This document shows, in pieces, positions 31,879 through 41,471 of a stretch of 45,921 bases of DNA. The position numbers were made by a program, and so were the translations under genes. The stretch's first letter is position 1. Every line of letters begins with the position of its first letter. This DNA comes from Streptomyces sp. NWU339. GTDB taxonomy: Bacteria > Actinomycetota > Actinomycetes > Streptomycetales > Streptomycetaceae. The notes under the pieces were generated by a model, which was not told where the DNA came from, did not search any database, and worked only from the letters and a program-made list of their open reading frames with translations. The stretch is from contig NZ_QFRK01000008.1 of NCBI RefSeq assembly GCF_003143855.1, forward strand, positions 190,618 through 236,538, in the 5' to 3' direction.

Positions 31879-32631
31879 CTAGCCCCGCTGGGCCGCCTGG
31901 AGGAAGGGGATGGTGGCCTCGGTGAGCCCGCCATCGACGTAGATGACCTGACCGGTGACGTAGCGTGCGGCGTCACCGATGAGGAACGGCACCACGTCCG
32001 CGATGTCATCGGGCCGGGCGCGGCGGCCGAGCGGCACGAGGTCGTTGAAGCGGGACTCGCGCTGCGGGTCCGCACTGACGGACGCCGTGCCTTCCGTCTC
32101 CACCCCGCCCGGACCGATCGCGTTGAACCGGACACCGCTCGAGGCGAGCTCCACCGCGCACAGCTTGGTGAGCGACAGCAGGGCGGCCTTGGACGGCGAA
32201 TAGGCCGCCGTACCCGGGACGGGAATCTTCGCGGCCATCGACACTATGTTGACCACCGCTCCCCGTGCCGCGCTGAGCTGGGGCAGGAAAGCCTGGGTCA
32301 AAAGGAGGGGTCCGAGCACGTTGACGTCCATGACCCTGCGGAACTCCTCGGGGTCGACGGTGGCGATCGGCGACGGCGGGAAGATGCCGGCGTTGTTGAC
32401 CAGTGCGGTCAGTTCGGGAAGGGAGGCGGCCAACCGGCGCACAGCCTCAACGTCGGTCACGTCGCACTGAGCGGCGATACCACCGATCTCCGCAGCGACT
32501 TGCTCGGCAGCCGCGCCATCCCGGTCGACCACGACTGCGGTGTAGCCCTCGCGGGCGAGCCGCACCGCGATCGCGCGGCCGATGCCTCGGCCGGCTCCGG
32601 TGATGAGGGCGGTGGGGCGTGAGTCAGACAT
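31879..32631 (-). CDS. Short-chain dehydrogenase/reductase
   Basis: 250 aa from ATG 32631 (AAGGACAAGG upstream). Classical SDR: TGAGRGIG (residues 11-18), VVVDRDG at the end of strand 2 (Asp suggests NAD+), NNAGIFPPSPI, NIVSMAA with the Ser, YSPSK with the catalytic pair, and YVDGGLTEA. All active residues are present. It directly precedes the P450. A dehydrogenase for a hydroxylated intermediate is the natural reading. The 300 bases upstream of it (32632-32931) hold no gene I recognise and probably carry its promoter. Confidence 0.92.
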   Translation of the reverse strand: MSDSRPTALITGAGRGIGRAIAVRLAREGYTAVVVDRDGAAAEQVAAEIGGIAAQCDVTDVEAVRRLAASLPELTALVNNAGIFPPSPIATVDPEEFRRVMDVNVLGPLLLTQAFLPQLSAARGAVVNIVSMAAKIPVPGTAAYSPSKAALLSLTKLCAVELASSGVRFNAIGPGGVETEGTASVSADPQRESRFNDLVPLGRRARPDDIADVVPFLIGDAARYVTGQVIYVDGGLTEATIPFLQAAQRG

Positions 32632-32931
32632 CCTTGTCCTTCTGCGTCGGGCGCCGACGTGCATGGGCGCGGGGTGGTCGTGCGGGATCCGCTGCTGGCC
32701 GGTCCAGCTCCCTGGACGGCGACCTCCCGAACGGAACGACGAGCGCGGCCGGCGGTCGCCGGGGCCGGCATCCCTCCGGCCGGCCCTGTGGCGGTGACGG
32801 GACGGCCCCGGTTGCCGGGAGCACGGCGTCGGTCTCGGCGTCGTGGGGAATGCGGTACTGCTGTTCGGGACGTCACGCCTCCTGCCGCTGGCGGGGCCCG
32901 GCTGTGCCGGAGCCCGTCACCGGCCCTTTCC

Positions 32932-33696
32932 TCATCCGTCGCGGAAGCGGGGTGGCCTGCGCTCCCGGAACGCCCGGCCTGCCTCCTTCGCCTCTGCGGT
33001 GCCGAACGCGACCGTCTGGTTGAGGGCCTCGGCGTCGACTGCCCGTCGGAACGCGGTCTCGAAGGACGCGTTCAGCGCGGACTTCATCATCGACAGTGCG
33101 AGCGTGGGACCGTCCGCGAGCCGCTGCGCCCACTGCGCGACGAAGGCGTCCAACTCGGCGTTGGGCAGCACCCGGTTGACCAGGCCGATCCGCTCGGCCT
33201 CGACAGCGGGCACCTGCTCGCCGAAGAACACCAGCTCCTTGGCCTTGGCGATGCCCACGAGCCGGGGCAGCGACCAGGACGCGCCGCCGTCGAGGGCGAT
33301 GCCGCGCTGCGCGAAGATCTCCCCGAACACGGCATCCTCCCCCGCCACCACCAGGTCGCAGCAGAACGCGAGGTTGCAGCCGAAGCCCATCGCGGGCCCC
33401 GCCACCTTGGCGATGGTCGGCCGCGGGATGTCGTGCAGCAGCGTGCAGAGCTGCCCCACCCGGTTCATGAAGGTCAGGACGTCGGGCAGCAGCGGCTCGG
33501 ACAGGTCCATGCCGGAACAGAATGAGCCCTCGGCACCGGTGAGGACGATCGCCCGGTCGTCGGGCGTGCGGGCGACGTCCTCAAGGGCCCGGATCAGCTC
33601 CTCGACCAACGACCCGGTGATGGCGTTGCGCCGGTGCGGACGGTTGAGCGTGATCGTGACCACCGCGTCGGCGCGGTCCACCAGCACATCAGCCAC
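32932..33696 (-). CDS. Enoyl-CoA hydratase/isomerase-family protein
   Basis: 254 aa from GTG 33696, eight bases inside the preceding gene and with GGAAAGGG at the right distance. The longer frame to 33975 is a shadow. Crotonase marks: ITLNRPHRRNAI, the oxyanion-hole loop GSFCSGMDL, and MGFGCNLAFCCDLVV. In the catalytic segment FGEIFAQRGIALDGGASWSLPRLVG the first hydratase Glu is not at its usual place and the second is Asp (LDGG). This resembles isomerases or acyl-CoA hydratases with one acid rather than classical two-Glu hydratases. Last gene of the four-gene operon. Confidence 0.9.
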   Translation of the reverse strand: MADVLVDRADAVVTITLNRPHRRNAITGSLVEELIRALEDVARTPDDRAIVLTGAEGSFCSGMDLSEPLLPDVLTFMNRVGQLCTLLHDIPRPTIAKVAGPAMGFGCNLAFCCDLVVAGEDAVFGEIFAQRGIALDGGASWSLPRLVGIAKAKELVFFGEQVPAVEAERIGLVNRVLPNAELDAFVAQWAQRLADGPTLALSMMKSALNASFETAFRRAVDAEALNQTVAFGTAEAKEAGRAFRERRPPRFRDG

Positions 33697-34852
33697 AGCG
33701 GCCCTTTCCAAGTCCCGCGCAGGCGGCGAACCGGTCCCGGTGCTGGTCCGGTGTGCCGAGGAACAACTCCGAGGACTTCGCCCGCCGGTAGTACAGGTGG
33801 GCGTCGTGCTCCCAGGTGAACCCGATACCGCCGTAGACGTGCAGTGTCTCCTCCGCCGTATGCATGAACGCGTCCGCGCACATGGCCTTGGCGAGACTTG
33901 CGGCCGTGGCCAGGCGGTGGGCCGTGTCCGCGTTCGGGCCGGCCAGGTACTCGTCGGCGACGGCGACTGCGGCATACGCGGCGGAGCGCGCCATCTCCAC
34001 TTTCAGCAGCACATCCACCAGAGTGTGCTTGATGGCCTGGAAACTGCCGATCGGACGGGCGAACTGGACCCGCTGCTTGGCGTACTCGACCGCGTTGTCC
34101 AGGCAGTGCTGGGCGCTGCCGACCTGCTCGACGGCGAGCAGCACCAGGGCGAGGTCCAGCGCGGTCCGCAGGCTCGTCCCGGCATCCTCGTCGGAGCCGA
34201 TGAGCCGGGCGGGCGTCGCGTTCAGGGTGACGGTGCCGAGGCGGCGGGTCAGGTCCAGCACCGTCGACGCATCCTGCTGAAGCCCGTCGACGCCGCGCTC
34301 GACGACGAACAGGCGCAGAATCCCGTCCGTACGGGCGGACACCAGCAGCACCTCGGCGGTGTCCCCGTCCACGACGAAGGACTTGCGCCCGGACAACCGC
34401 CAGCCGTCCCCGGTCCGCTCGGCCTGCATCACGGCCGCATCGACCTCCCAGGATCCGTCGTCCTCGCAGAAGGCGAGGGTGGCGGTCGTCTCTCCCTCGG
34501 CGATCCGGGCCAGCAGCTCGCGGGCGAGACCGTCCTCGGCGTTGACCAGCAGCGCGGTCGTCGCGAGCGCCACCGTGGAGAAGAACGGCACGGGAGTCAG
34601 GCTGCGGCCCAACTCCTCGGTCACCACCGCGAGGTCGGCGAACCGGCCCCCCGCACCGTCGCACTCCTCCGGTACGATCAGGCCGGCCACACCGATCTCG
34701 GCAGCGAGCGACCGCCACAGCTCGGAGTCGAAGGGCTGGGTCACGCCCGGCTCGCCGGACAGGTGCGGCCGTGGCCCGGAACCGCGCTCCAGGCAGCGCC
34801 GCACCGCCTGGCGCAGGTTCTGCTGGTCCTCGGTGAGCAGGGCGGCCGTCAC
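33689..34852 (-). CDS. Acyl-CoA dehydrogenase
   Basis: 387 aa from GTG 34852, whose GTGA overlaps the MaoC stop. Motifs: LTEDQQNLRQAVRRCLER, PEECDGAGGRFADLAVVTEELGRSLTPVPFF, AFCEDDGSW (flavin region), RVQFARPIGSFQAIKHTLVDVLLKVE, and LHVYGGIGFTWEHDAHLYYRRAK with the ADP-binding loop. The usual catalytic Glu position is hard to fix by eye. The sequence resembles one subunit type of the heteromeric acyl-CoA dehydrogenases used for cyclic or branched substrates such as sterol side chains. Membrane-free, FAD dependent. It lies within the tightly coupled SDR-MaoC-ACAD-ECH operon, so it introduces the alpha,beta double bond there or on a ring-bearing acyl-CoA. Confidence 0.9.
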   Translation of the reverse strand: MTAALLTEDQQNLRQAVRRCLERGSGPRPHLSGEPGVTQPFDSELWRSLAAEIGVAGLIVPEECDGAGGRFADLAVVTEELGRSLTPVPFFSTVALATTALLVNAEDGLARELLARIAEGETTATLAFCEDDGSWEVDAAVMQAERTGDGWRLSGRKSFVVDGDTAEVLLVSARTDGILRLFVVERGVDGLQQDASTVLDLTRRLGTVTLNATPARLIGSDEDAGTSLRTALDLALVLLAVEQVGSAQHCLDNAVEYAKQRVQFARPIGSFQAIKHTLVDVLLKVEMARSAAYAAVAVADEYLAGPNADTAHRLATAASLAKAMCADAFMHTAEETLHVYGGIGFTWEHDAHLYYRRAKSSELFLGTPDQHRDRFAACAGLGKGRCG

Positions 34853-36063
34853 GACGCACCCCTGGCCCTGCGCGCGGCGGGCGTCGGCCCGTTCTCCCGG
34901 CTCGGCAGCGCCACCACGGCGGTGCCCGGCATGACGTCGTCCCCGCGCTGGTTGCGGGCGAAGGTCTGCACCTGCACGACGTGCTCGCCGTCCGCGTCCA
35001 CCTCCTTGCCGGTCACCACACCACCGAGCTCGATGACATCGGAGAGATGGACGAAACCGCGGTACTGCGAGGCGAGGTGCTTGACCCAGCCCGCGTCGCC
35101 GATCCAGTGCGTCATCAGCTGGATCTGCCAGCACTGGCGCTGGAAGCCCACGTCGTACGGGTACGCGACCCCCATCGCGTGAGCGGCGGCCTCGTTGTAG
35201 TGCACCGCGTAGATCGGCTCCTGGGCGCTGGTGGACGGATCACGGAAAGCCCACGCCGGGTGGGTCGCATAGTCGCTGAGGGAGGCGGCGTGCGCCTTCA
35301 GCCGCGGGATCGGCGTACCGCCGCCGGCGATGAACGCCACCTCGTCGGTCAGCCCGATCGGCCCCTTGGTCAACGACGCGACGGGGTCACCGACAGCCAC
35401 CTCCTCCCACCACAGGACCTCCTCGCCGCGCGGCTTCTCCGCCAGCACCCGCGCTTCGATCTCCGCCACCTCGTCCGGCATCCATGGATGCGGGATCTCC
35501 AGCGGCTTACGCGAAGTCTTGGTGCTGCGTGCCGTGGCGCGTTCATAGTTGACGACCTGCCAGCGGATCTCGGCGACCGTCTCGCCGCGCTGGTTGCGGT
35601 AGGTGTTGGTGAAGTGGTCGGTCACCATCCGGCCGGCGAACTTCGAGGGCCTGGGGCCGGTGAATCCGTCATAGCGACAGGTGGCGGTGATCTTGTCGTT
35701 CCAGTAGATCGGAGCGAGCAGGTCCATGTCGGTGGCCGAGTGGAACGACCCCAGACCGGGCCAGCCGAACTGGATTCCCGAGAAGCATCCGATCACAAAG
35801 GACGGTGGCGCCACGGGGGCTCCGTAGTCCGACCGCGTGCCGCGCTCGGCGTCGGTCCACAGCGGGTTGATGTCGCCGACGCCACCGGCGAACTTGGCGA
35901 CCGCGATCCGCGTCGCTTCCTCGTTGTTGATCGAATGGCCGATCCGGAGATCGACACCGATCTTCGCCCGCATCGACTCCATCATGGCGTTGTCGATGAC
36001 GGCTTCCGCCATCCGGGCCTCAGCGGCCCGTGCCCTGGTTCCCTCGGCTGCCTCGGTGCTCAC
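34849..36063 (-). CDS. MaoC-type (tandem hot-dog) hydratase or dehydratase
   Basis: 404 aa from GTG 36063, overlapping the SDR stop by four bases (GTGA). The N-terminal hot-dog (about residues 15-170) includes FAGGVGDINPLWTDAERG, with the D-x-N-P-x-H-like loop reading DINPLW, and PPSFVIGCFSG. The C-terminal hot-dog (about 215-370) includes PIPRLKAHAASLSDYATHPAWAF and HYNEAAAHAMGVAYPYDVGFQRQCWQIQLMTHWIGD. The expected D-x(4)-H hydratase-2 ligands are not in canonical form in the first domain (INPLW), so the second may be catalytic. It probably hydrates a bulky enoyl-CoA. Tandem MaoC proteins of this type serve sterol and terpenoid breakdown. Confidence 0.85.
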   Translation of the reverse strand: MSTEAAEGTRARAAEARMAEAVIDNAMMESMRAKIGVDLRIGHSINNEEATRIAVAKFAGGVGDINPLWTDAERGTRSDYGAPVAPPSFVIGCFSGIQFGWPGLGSFHSATDMDLLAPIYWNDKITATCRYDGFTGPRPSKFAGRMVTDHFTNTYRNQRGETVAEIRWQVVNYERATARSTKTSRKPLEIPHPWMPDEVAEIEARVLAEKPRGEEVLWWEEVAVGDPVASLTKGPIGLTDEVAFIAGGGTPIPRLKAHAASLSDYATHPAWAFRDPSTSAQEPIYAVHYNEAAAHAMGVAYPYDVGFQRQCWQIQLMTHWIGDAGWVKHLASQYRGFVHLSDVIELGGVVTGKEVDADGEHVVQVQTFARNQRGDDVMPGTAVVALPSRENGPTPAARRARGAS

Positions 36064-36977
36064 TTGCCCCCCTTGTCCGGGTTGGCGGTCCACTTCTCGC
36101 CCTGCGGAATCCCCGCCTCGGCCACCGCCTTGTCCAGATCGGCGACGGTCCACCGTCCCTCGGTCTGCAGCTTCCACTCCCGGTCGCGCTCCCAGGGCTT
36201 GACCCGCTGCACCCGGCTGCCTCCGACGACGAAGACCTCTCCAGTGATCCCGCACGTCGGCCCCGCCAGGTAGGCGACGAACGGAGAGACGTTCGCCGGG
36301 TCCCAGCGGTCGAATCCGCCGTCCTTGGCCGCCAGCGCGTCGCCGAAGGCACTCTCGGTGAGCCGGGTGCGGGCCTGCGGCAGGATGGCGTTGACCCGCA
36401 CGCCGTAGCGGGCGAGTTCCTTTGACGCGACCTGCGTGAGAGACGCGACGGCGGCCTTGGCGGCGGCGTAGTTGGCCTGTCCCGGATTGCCGAAGACACC
36501 GGACTCGCTGGAAGTGTTGATCACCGAGGCCTGGACCTGCTCACCCGCCTTGCTGCGCGCCCGCCAGTGGTTGCCGGCGGCCCGGGTGACCAGGAATGTA
36601 CCGCGCAGGTTGACCCGGACGACCAGGTCCCAGTCGTCGTCAGTGAGGTTGACCAGGACCCGGTCCCGCAGGATGCCGGCGTTGTTGACCACGATGTCCA
36701 GCCGTCCGAACTCCCGGACCGCCGTGCGGATGATGTTCTCGGCCCCGGAGGCGTCCGCGACGTCGTCGGCGTTCGCCACGGCCTCGCCGCCTGCGGCCTT
36801 GATCTCGGCGACCACCTGCTCGGCGAGCGTGTTCTCAGATCCGGTGCCGTCCTGGGCGCCGCCCAGGTCGTTGACCACGACCTTGGCGCCCTCCGCCGCG
36901 AGCAGCAAGGCGTGCTCCCGGCCGATGCCCCGGCCGGCGCCCGTCACAACGGCCACCAGTTGGCCCAGACTCCCCAT
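36060..36977 (-). CDS. SDR-type 3-hydroxyacyl-CoA dehydrogenase (HSD17B4-like)
   Basis: 305 aa, ATG 36977 with GAGGAG. Residues 1-235 follow the N-terminal domain of multifunctional enzyme type 2: VVTGAGRGIGREHALLLAAEGAKVVVNDLGGA (Asp for NAD+), ADDVAD, NNAGILRDR, INTSSESG, YAAAKAAV with catalytic Tyr and Lys, and ILPQARTRLTE. The insert NHWRARSKAGEQVQASV and the C-terminal tail RVKPWERDREWKLQTEGRWTVADLDKAV are typical of this branch. It leads the operon and supplies the dehydrogenation that follows MaoC hydration. The three downstream genes each overlap their predecessor by 4-8 bases. Confidence 0.92.
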   Translation of the reverse strand: MGSLGQLVAVVTGAGRGIGREHALLLAAEGAKVVVNDLGGAQDGTGSENTLAEQVVAEIKAAGGEAVANADDVADASGAENIIRTAVREFGRLDIVVNNAGILRDRVLVNLTDDDWDLVVRVNLRGTFLVTRAAGNHWRARSKAGEQVQASVINTSSESGVFGNPGQANYAAAKAAVASLTQVASKELARYGVRVNAILPQARTRLTESAFGDALAAKDGGFDRWDPANVSPFVAYLAGPTCGITGEVFVVGGSRVQRVKPWERDREWKLQTEGRWTVADLDKAVAEAGIPQGEKWTANPDKGGK

Positions 36978-37405
36978 GCGAACTCCTCGTTGATTCTCAC
37001 GTCATCGCTCGCGTCCTCTGCGTCAGGACGCACCGCCGCGACTGCCTGGCTCTGACACGTTCGACCAGCCGCCATCGGCCTGGGACCGCTGCCGGGCCAA
37101 CCGCATCCGACGGCTCCGGCTCTCGACTGTTCGCCGCAACCTTAGTCGCGCATTATATAGTTGTCCACTAGAGTTTTTGCCGTATCACCCATGAGCGGAA
37201 GCAGCCGGTCTGGAATGCCGCGCAGGCGCAGCACACAAACCCGACAACGACGTTCCGGCGCTCCGGGCCCCAGCGATCGACACGGGACAGCGGAATGCCG
37301 GAAGAGTCTTCGTCCTATGTCAGCGGTGAGCGATGTCTCGGTCTAGACTATTGACCGAATGACCTAACCCAGACCGTTCAACGCTCAAAAACGACGGGAG
37401 CAGAA
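36978..37405. promoter_or_regulatory. Divergent control region between SDR operon and marR-type gene
   Basis: 428 bases without a gene. Two AT-rich islands stand out. CATTATATAGTTGTCCACTAGAG is centred near 37162. GTCTAGAC (37341-37348, a perfect palindrome) lies within GGTC-TAGACTATT-GACC (37340-37356), about 50 bases before the regulator start. CTAGAGT (37168-37174) and CTAGACT (37343-37349) are copies of the core found in other gaps of the island. This arrangement is what an autoregulated MarR repressor site would look like. Confidence 0.5.
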
Positions 37406-37966
37406 ATGCCAGCGCGTGCCAAGAACACGCCAGCACAGAGTTCAGCCGCCGGGACCGATCCAATCGACTGGGCCCGGCACTTCTGGCGGCGCCACGGCCT
37501 CGGCGACGACGAAGACGCGTTCATCGCGATGAGCTCGGTGCTCCGCTTCCACCGCCTGATGGTCGACACCGTCGACACCGAACTCAAGCGACACGACCTC
37601 AACCTCACCGACTACATGCTGCTCATGACCCTCCAACTCAGCGAGACGGGCACCCGTCTGGTCAGCCAGCTTGCGCGCAGTCTGATGGTGCACCCCACCA
37701 CCGCCACCCTGGCGACCGACCGCATGGAGGCCCGCAAGCTCATCAAGCGCAAGCCCCACCCCACAGACCGCCGCGCCACGCTGATCCACATCACCGACAG
37801 CGGGCGCACTCTCGTCAACGAGGCCACCGAATCCCTGCGTGCCGTCGGCTTCGGGTTCGCCCACGATGTCCACGACGACCAGCGGGAACTCATCGACGTC
37901 CTGGCCCGTCTGCGTCTCGCCGCCGGCGACACCGACACTCCCACTCGGGCGGCACGGACCACATAA
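37406..37966 (+). CDS. MarR-family transcriptional regulator
   Basis: 186 aa, ATG 37406 with GGGAGC upstream. Winged helix-turn-helix: ELKRHDLNLTDYMLLMTLQL, LVSQLARSLMVHPTTATLATDRMEARKLIKRKPHPTDRRATLIHITDSG (recognition helix and the D-x-R-R wing), flanked by dimerisation helices at both ends. MarR proteins in catabolic clusters are usually repressors released by the substrate or its CoA ester. Here it diverges from the SDR-MaoC-ACAD-ECH operon, so that operon and its own gene are the first targets to expect. The recurrent AT-rich palindromes elsewhere in the island are further candidates. It is the only regulator gene recognised in the window. Confidence 0.92.
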   Translation: MPARAKNTPAQSSAAGTDPIDWARHFWRRHGLGDDEDAFIAMSSVLRFHRLMVDTVDTELKRHDLNLTDYMLLMTLQLSETGTRLVSQLARSLMVHPTTATLATDRMEARKLIKRKPHPTDRRATLIHITDSGRTLVNEATESLRAVGFGFAHDVHDDQRELIDVLARLRLAAGDTDTPTRAARTT

Positions 37967-37982
37967 CGCCATGCCGCCCGAG
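37944..37982. terminator. Hairpin at the end of the MarR gene
   Basis: CTCGGGCGGCA (37944-37954) pairs with TGCCGCCCGAG (37972-37982) around a 17-base loop. The left arm lies in the last codons of the gene. It separates the convergent MarR and ligase genes. Confidence 0.55.
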
Positions 37983-38151
37983 CGCGGCGGGTTCCGGTAG
38001 GAGCGCGCACCGTGCAAGGCCCTCGAACGGTCCGCCCGGAGCCGAGCGGGTACTCCACGCAGCACGGCCGGGACTGACGGATCGCCTCGCTTCTCCTGGA
38101 CAGGGACGGCTCCTTCCGGCCTCTGACCGATCCCCCCGCGGCTCGGGCATC

Positions 38152-39675
38152 TCAACAGCGGGCCTGGCTCAGCATGCGCTTGTAGAGCTTGCCGTTCTCG
38201 CCCCGGGGCAGGGTGCGCACGAACTCGATCGACCGCGGGCACCCCGGGCGCGGCAGGCCGGCCCGGGCGAGCGCCAGCAGCGCCTCGCCGAGCTCGGGAC
38301 CCGCCACCGTGCCGGGGGCGGGCACGACGAGCGCGTGCACGCGCTGTCCGAGGTCGTCGTCGGGTACGCCGATCACTGCGACATCGGCCACGGCGGGATG
38401 CCCGGCCAGGAGGTCCTCGGCCTGCTGCGGGTGCACGTTGACCCCGCCGGAGATGATGACGTGGTCGCGCCGTCCTACGAGGTACAGGAAGCCGTCACCG
38501 TCGAGCCGGCCCAAGTCGCCCACAGTGGACCAGCCCCGCTTGTTGCGCGCCGCGCGGTTCTTGGCCTCGTCACCGTGGTAGCGGAACGACTGGGTTCCCT
38601 CGAACCAGATCTGCCCGACGTCGCCGACCGGCAGGTCCGGGCCGTCGCTGTCGTCCGGATCGAGGATGTGGACCCTCCCGACGAGCGCCCGGCCGACCGA
38701 ACCCGGCCGCTCGAGCGCGTCGGAGGGCCCGATGTGGCAGTTCCCGTAACTCTCCGACGCCCCGTAGAGCTCGTGCAGCACCGGTCCCCACCACTCCATG
38801 ATTCGGTGCTTCAGCTCGGCGGGGCATGGCGCGGCCCCGGTGATGGCCACTCGAAGTGACGACAGGTCGGCCGCGACCCTGACCGGCGCGGGCAGTCGCA
38901 GCATCCGGGTCAGCATCGTCGGAACGAACTGAGCATGCGTCACCCTGTACCGTTCGATCGCGGCGAGTGCTCCCTCGGCGTCGAAGGACTCCTGGCACAC
39001 CACGGTGCCACCGAGCTGCAGGATGGCGAGCACGAAGCGGAACGGGGCCGTGTGGTAGGTCGGTGCGGGCGACAGGTAGACGGTGTCGGCTGTGAAGCCG
39101 AACAGGTCCGTGTAACCGCCCAGGTGTGGGGGTGCTTCGCCGGGGTGGAGGTCCGGGCGGGAGTGCCGGATGCCCTTGGGCCGGCCGGTGGTGCCGGAGC
39201 TGAACATCATTCGGCTGCCCAGCCGCTCGCCGGGCACGGGGGTGCCCGAGTAGCGGTCGAGGGTCACGGCGTAGTCGTCGAAGCCGGGTGCCCCGCCGAT
39301 GCACAACCGGAGCGGGATCTTCGGCAACCGGTCGAGAGCGGCGCGCACCGTGCCGGCGTGGGCCGAGGTGGTGATCACCGCCCGGACCGCGCTGTCGGTC
39401 AGCACGTCGGCCAGCACGTCCGCGCCGAGGTGCCGCTGGATCGGAGCGATGCACAACCCCGACCGCTGAGTGGCCCAGATCAACTCAGCCCATTCGAGAC
39501 GGTTCTCGGCGACCACGGCCACGGTGTCGTCGACAGCCAGGCCGGCCTCACGCAAAGCGCGGGCCATTTGGTTCGAGCGCCGATCGAGCTCGGCGTGGGT
39601 GATCATCGCGCCGGACCCGGCCATGATCATGGCCGGATGGTCCGGTCGCGTCCGAGCGTGCCGGCCGGGGTACAC
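38152..39675 (-). CDS. AMP-dependent acyl-CoA synthetase/ligase
   Basis: 507 aa from GTG 39675 (GCGAGG upstream), beginning [22 protein letters not shown] as in fatty and cyclic acid CoA ligases; the open frame further up has no family residues. Motifs: the P-loop [13 protein letters not shown] (A3), YGASES (A5), [35 protein letters not shown] (A7-A8), and the catalytic Lys in [12 protein letters not shown] (A10). The enzyme forms an acyl-adenylate from ATP and a carboxylate and then the CoA ester. It lies 47 bases after a thiolase on the same strand and presumably feeds the beta-oxidation enzymes on either side. The acid is unknown. Confidence 0.95.
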   Translation of the reverse strand: MYPGRHARTRPDHPAMIMAGSGAMITHAELDRRSNQMARALREAGLAVDDTVAVVAENRLEWAELIWATQRSGLCIAPIQRHLGADVLADVLTDSAVRAVITTSAHAGTVRAALDRLPKIPLRLCIGGAPGFDDYAVTLDRYSGTPVPGERLGSRMMFSSGTTGRPKGIRHSRPDLHPGEAPPHLGGYTDLFGFTADTVYLSPAPTYHTAPFRFVLAILQLGGTVVCQESFDAEGALAAIERYRVTHAQFVPTMLTRMLRLPAPVRVAADLSSLRVAITGAAPCPAELKHRIMEWWGPVLHELYGASESYGNCHIGPSDALERPGSVGRALVGRVHILDPDDSDGPDLPVGDVGQIWFEGTQSFRYHGDEAKNRAARNKRGWSTVGDLGRLDGDGFLYLVGRRDHVIISGGVNVHPQQAEDLLAGHPAVADVAVIGVPDDDLGQRVHALVVPAPGTVAGPELGEALLALARAGLPRPGCPRSIEFVRTLPRGENGKLYKRMLSQARC

Positions 39676-39722
39676 GTCGACAACCTCGCTTCGTTCGTCT
39701 CCGCCGTGGGACGCTGTCCGGG

Positions 39723-40952
39723 TCAGATCCGCTCGATGATGGTGGCCGTGCCCATGCCGCCGCCGGTACACATGGTCACCAGCGCGGTGTTCAGGTCGCG
39801 GCGCTCCAGTTCGTCGAGTGCCGTCTGCAGCAGCATCGGTCCGGTACCGCCGATGGGGTGGCCCAGGGCGATCGCGCCGCCGTTGACGTTGACCTTGTCC
39901 TCGTCGATGCCGAGATCGCGGATGACCTTGAGCGGGACCCCGGCGAACGCCTCGTTGATTTCCCACAGGTCGATGTCTGCGACCGTCATGCCTACCTGCC
40001 GCAAAGCCGCCCGCGACGCCGGAGTCGGCGCCGTCAGCATGATGACCGGCTCCGCGCCGGCGACCGCCGCGGCGCGGATCCGGGCCCGCGGACGCAGGCC
40101 GTGTGCTCGCGCGTAGTCCGGAGACGCCAGCATCAGCGCGCCGGCGCCGTCGACCACGCCGGAGGAATTGCCGGCGTGGTGCACGTGCGAGACCTCTTTG
40201 ACCTCGGGGTAGACCTGGCTGCACATCTGGTCCCAGGAGAGTCCGTCAGGCTCTCGCACCTTCATGCCGGCCCGGGCGAACGCCGGCTCCAGGGCACCGA
40301 GGGCCTCCAGCGTGGTCTGTGGACGGGGGTGCTCGTCGTGATCGAGCAGGACCTGCCCGTCCGGGTCCCGGACCGGGACGATGCTCCGCGCGAAGCGGTC
40401 CTCGGCGACCGCCTTGGCCGCCCGCTCCTGACTGCGCAGCGCGAAGGCGTCGACGTCAGCTCGGGTGAACCCCTCGATCGTGGCGATGAGATCGGCAGAG
40501 ATGCCCTGGGGGACGAGGGGGAACTTGGCCCGCAGTGCCTGGTTGCCGCCGTCGAGGACGGGGCCGCCGCTGCGCGGCCGGTAGCGGGACATCGACTCGA
40601 CTCCGCCGGCCACCACGAGGCGCTGCCATCCGGCCGCGATGCCCGCGGCACCGAAGGTGACCGCCTGCTGGCCGGAACCGCAGAATCGGTTGAGGCTCAC
40701 GCCGGGGACGCTGACCGGCCAGCCGGCCGCCAGGACGGCAAGGCGAGCGATGTCGTCGCCGTGGTCGTCGCGCTGGTCGCCGTTGCCGATGACCACGTCG
40801 TCGACGTCGGCCGGGTCGATGCCGGTGCGCTCGGCGAGCGCATCCAGAACTTGGGCCAGCAGTTCCTGTGGGTGCACCCCGTGCAGAGCACCGAAGGGCC
40901 TGCCCTTTCCTCGTGGGGTGCGCACCCCGTCGATGATCCACGCTTCGGACAC
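39723..40952 (-). CDS. Acetyl-CoA C-acyltransferase (thiolase)
   Basis: 409 aa from GTG 40952: AGGAG lies 5 bases before it, whereas the GTG at 40958 is too close to that box. Thiolase signatures: nucleophile Cys91 in [31 protein letters not shown] with the His, and the second Cys in [12 protein letters not shown]. All three catalytic residues are present, so it is a true degradative thiolase that cleaves 3-oxoacyl-CoA with CoA. It is in line with the acyl-CoA ligase and diverges from the DUF35/Ltp2 operon. Confidence 0.95.
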   Translation of the reverse strand: MSEAWIIDGVRTPRGKGRPFGALHGVHPQELLAQVLDALAERTGIDPADVDDVVIGNGDQRDDHGDDIARLAVLAAGWPVSVPGVSLNRFCGSGQQAVTFGAAGIAAGWQRLVVAGGVESMSRYRPRSGGPVLDGGNQALRAKFPLVPQGISADLIATIEGFTRADVDAFALRSQERAAKAVAEDRFARSIVPVRDPDGQVLLDHDEHPRPQTTLEALGALEPAFARAGMKVREPDGLSWDQMCSQVYPEVKEVSHVHHAGNSSGVVDGAGALMLASPDYARAHGLRPRARIRAAAVAGAEPVIMLTAPTPASRAALRQVGMTVADIDLWEINEAFAGVPLKVIRDLGIDEDKVNVNGGAIALGHPIGGTGPMLLQTALDELERRDLNTALVTMCTGGGMGTATIIERI

Positions 40953-40958
40953 GGACAC

Positions 40959-41081
40959 TCCTCACGCCGTCGTTCGCTTCACGAATAAACTCTAGTCATC
41001 TATCATCCATTCGTCGAGTGTTTCGGTCCCGACGTGGCCGTGCCTCGCGTCCACCCACCCCTGCAGATCGGACGGGCAAGG
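40959..41081. promoter_or_regulatory. Divergent control region, thiolase / DUF35 operon
   Basis: AT-rich core at about 40981-41014. The inverted arms ACGAAT (40981-40986) and ATTCGT (41009-41014) enclose ACTCTAG (40989-40995, CTAGAGT on the other strand). The CTAGA(G/C)T core is shared with the gaps at 12007, 26307, 26343, 37168 and 37343. Dual promoter and operator function is inferred. Confidence 0.5.
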
Positions 41082-41471
41082 ATGCCGAATCAGATCCCCG
41101 TCGTCGACTACCTCGAACTCGGCGACCGGCCCCACCTGCGGGCCCATGCATGCACCGTGTGCGAGGCCCTCTACTTCGACCGCCGAAACGCATGCGCGAA
41201 GTGCTTCGGCACCGAGTTCACCGCCAAGCCGCTGGCGAACGAGGGCCATCTGCGTGCCTTCACCTTCGTGCACCGAGTGAAGAAGCCCTACGCCTCGGCG
41301 GTCGTCGCCCTCGACGGCGGAGGCGTCGTCAAGGCGAACCTGCTGGGTGTCGACGCCCCCGAGAAGATCGCACCCCGGATGCCCGTGGTCCTGGAGACCT
41401 TCGTCGCGGGCACCGACGATGACGGCACCGAGGCGATCGCCTTCGGTTACCGACCGCGAGGAGAGAACTGA
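41082..41471 (+). CDS. DUF35 OB-fold protein with zinc ribbon (ChsH2-DUF35-like)
   Basis: 129 aa from ATG 41082 (GGGCAAGG upstream). The N-terminal rubredoxin-like ribbon CTVCEALYFDRRNACAKC has four Cys for zinc, followed by the OB fold HLRAFTFVHRVKKPYASAVVALDGGGVVKANLLGV. In sterol side-chain breakdown, DUF35 domains bind the thiolase-like Ltp2 and are needed for its retro-aldol activity. Here the next gene, overlapping by one base (TGATG), encodes exactly such a thiolase-like protein, so a complex is very likely. The protein probably shapes the acyl-CoA tunnel of its partner. Confidence 0.9.
   Translation: MPNQIPVVDYLELGDRPHLRAHACTVCEALYFDRRNACAKCFGTEFTAKPLANEGHLRAFTFVHRVKKPYASAVVALDGGGVVKANLLGVDAPEKIAPRMPVVLETFVAGTDDDGTEAIAFGYRPRGEN

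Noticed and set aside
30634..35182. Plus-strand open frames of 662 and 779 codons (30634-32622, 32843-35182)
   Set aside because: They run antisense to the P450, SDR, hydratase, dehydrogenase and MaoC genes, all of which have clear motifs. The frames are by-products of third-position GC bias.
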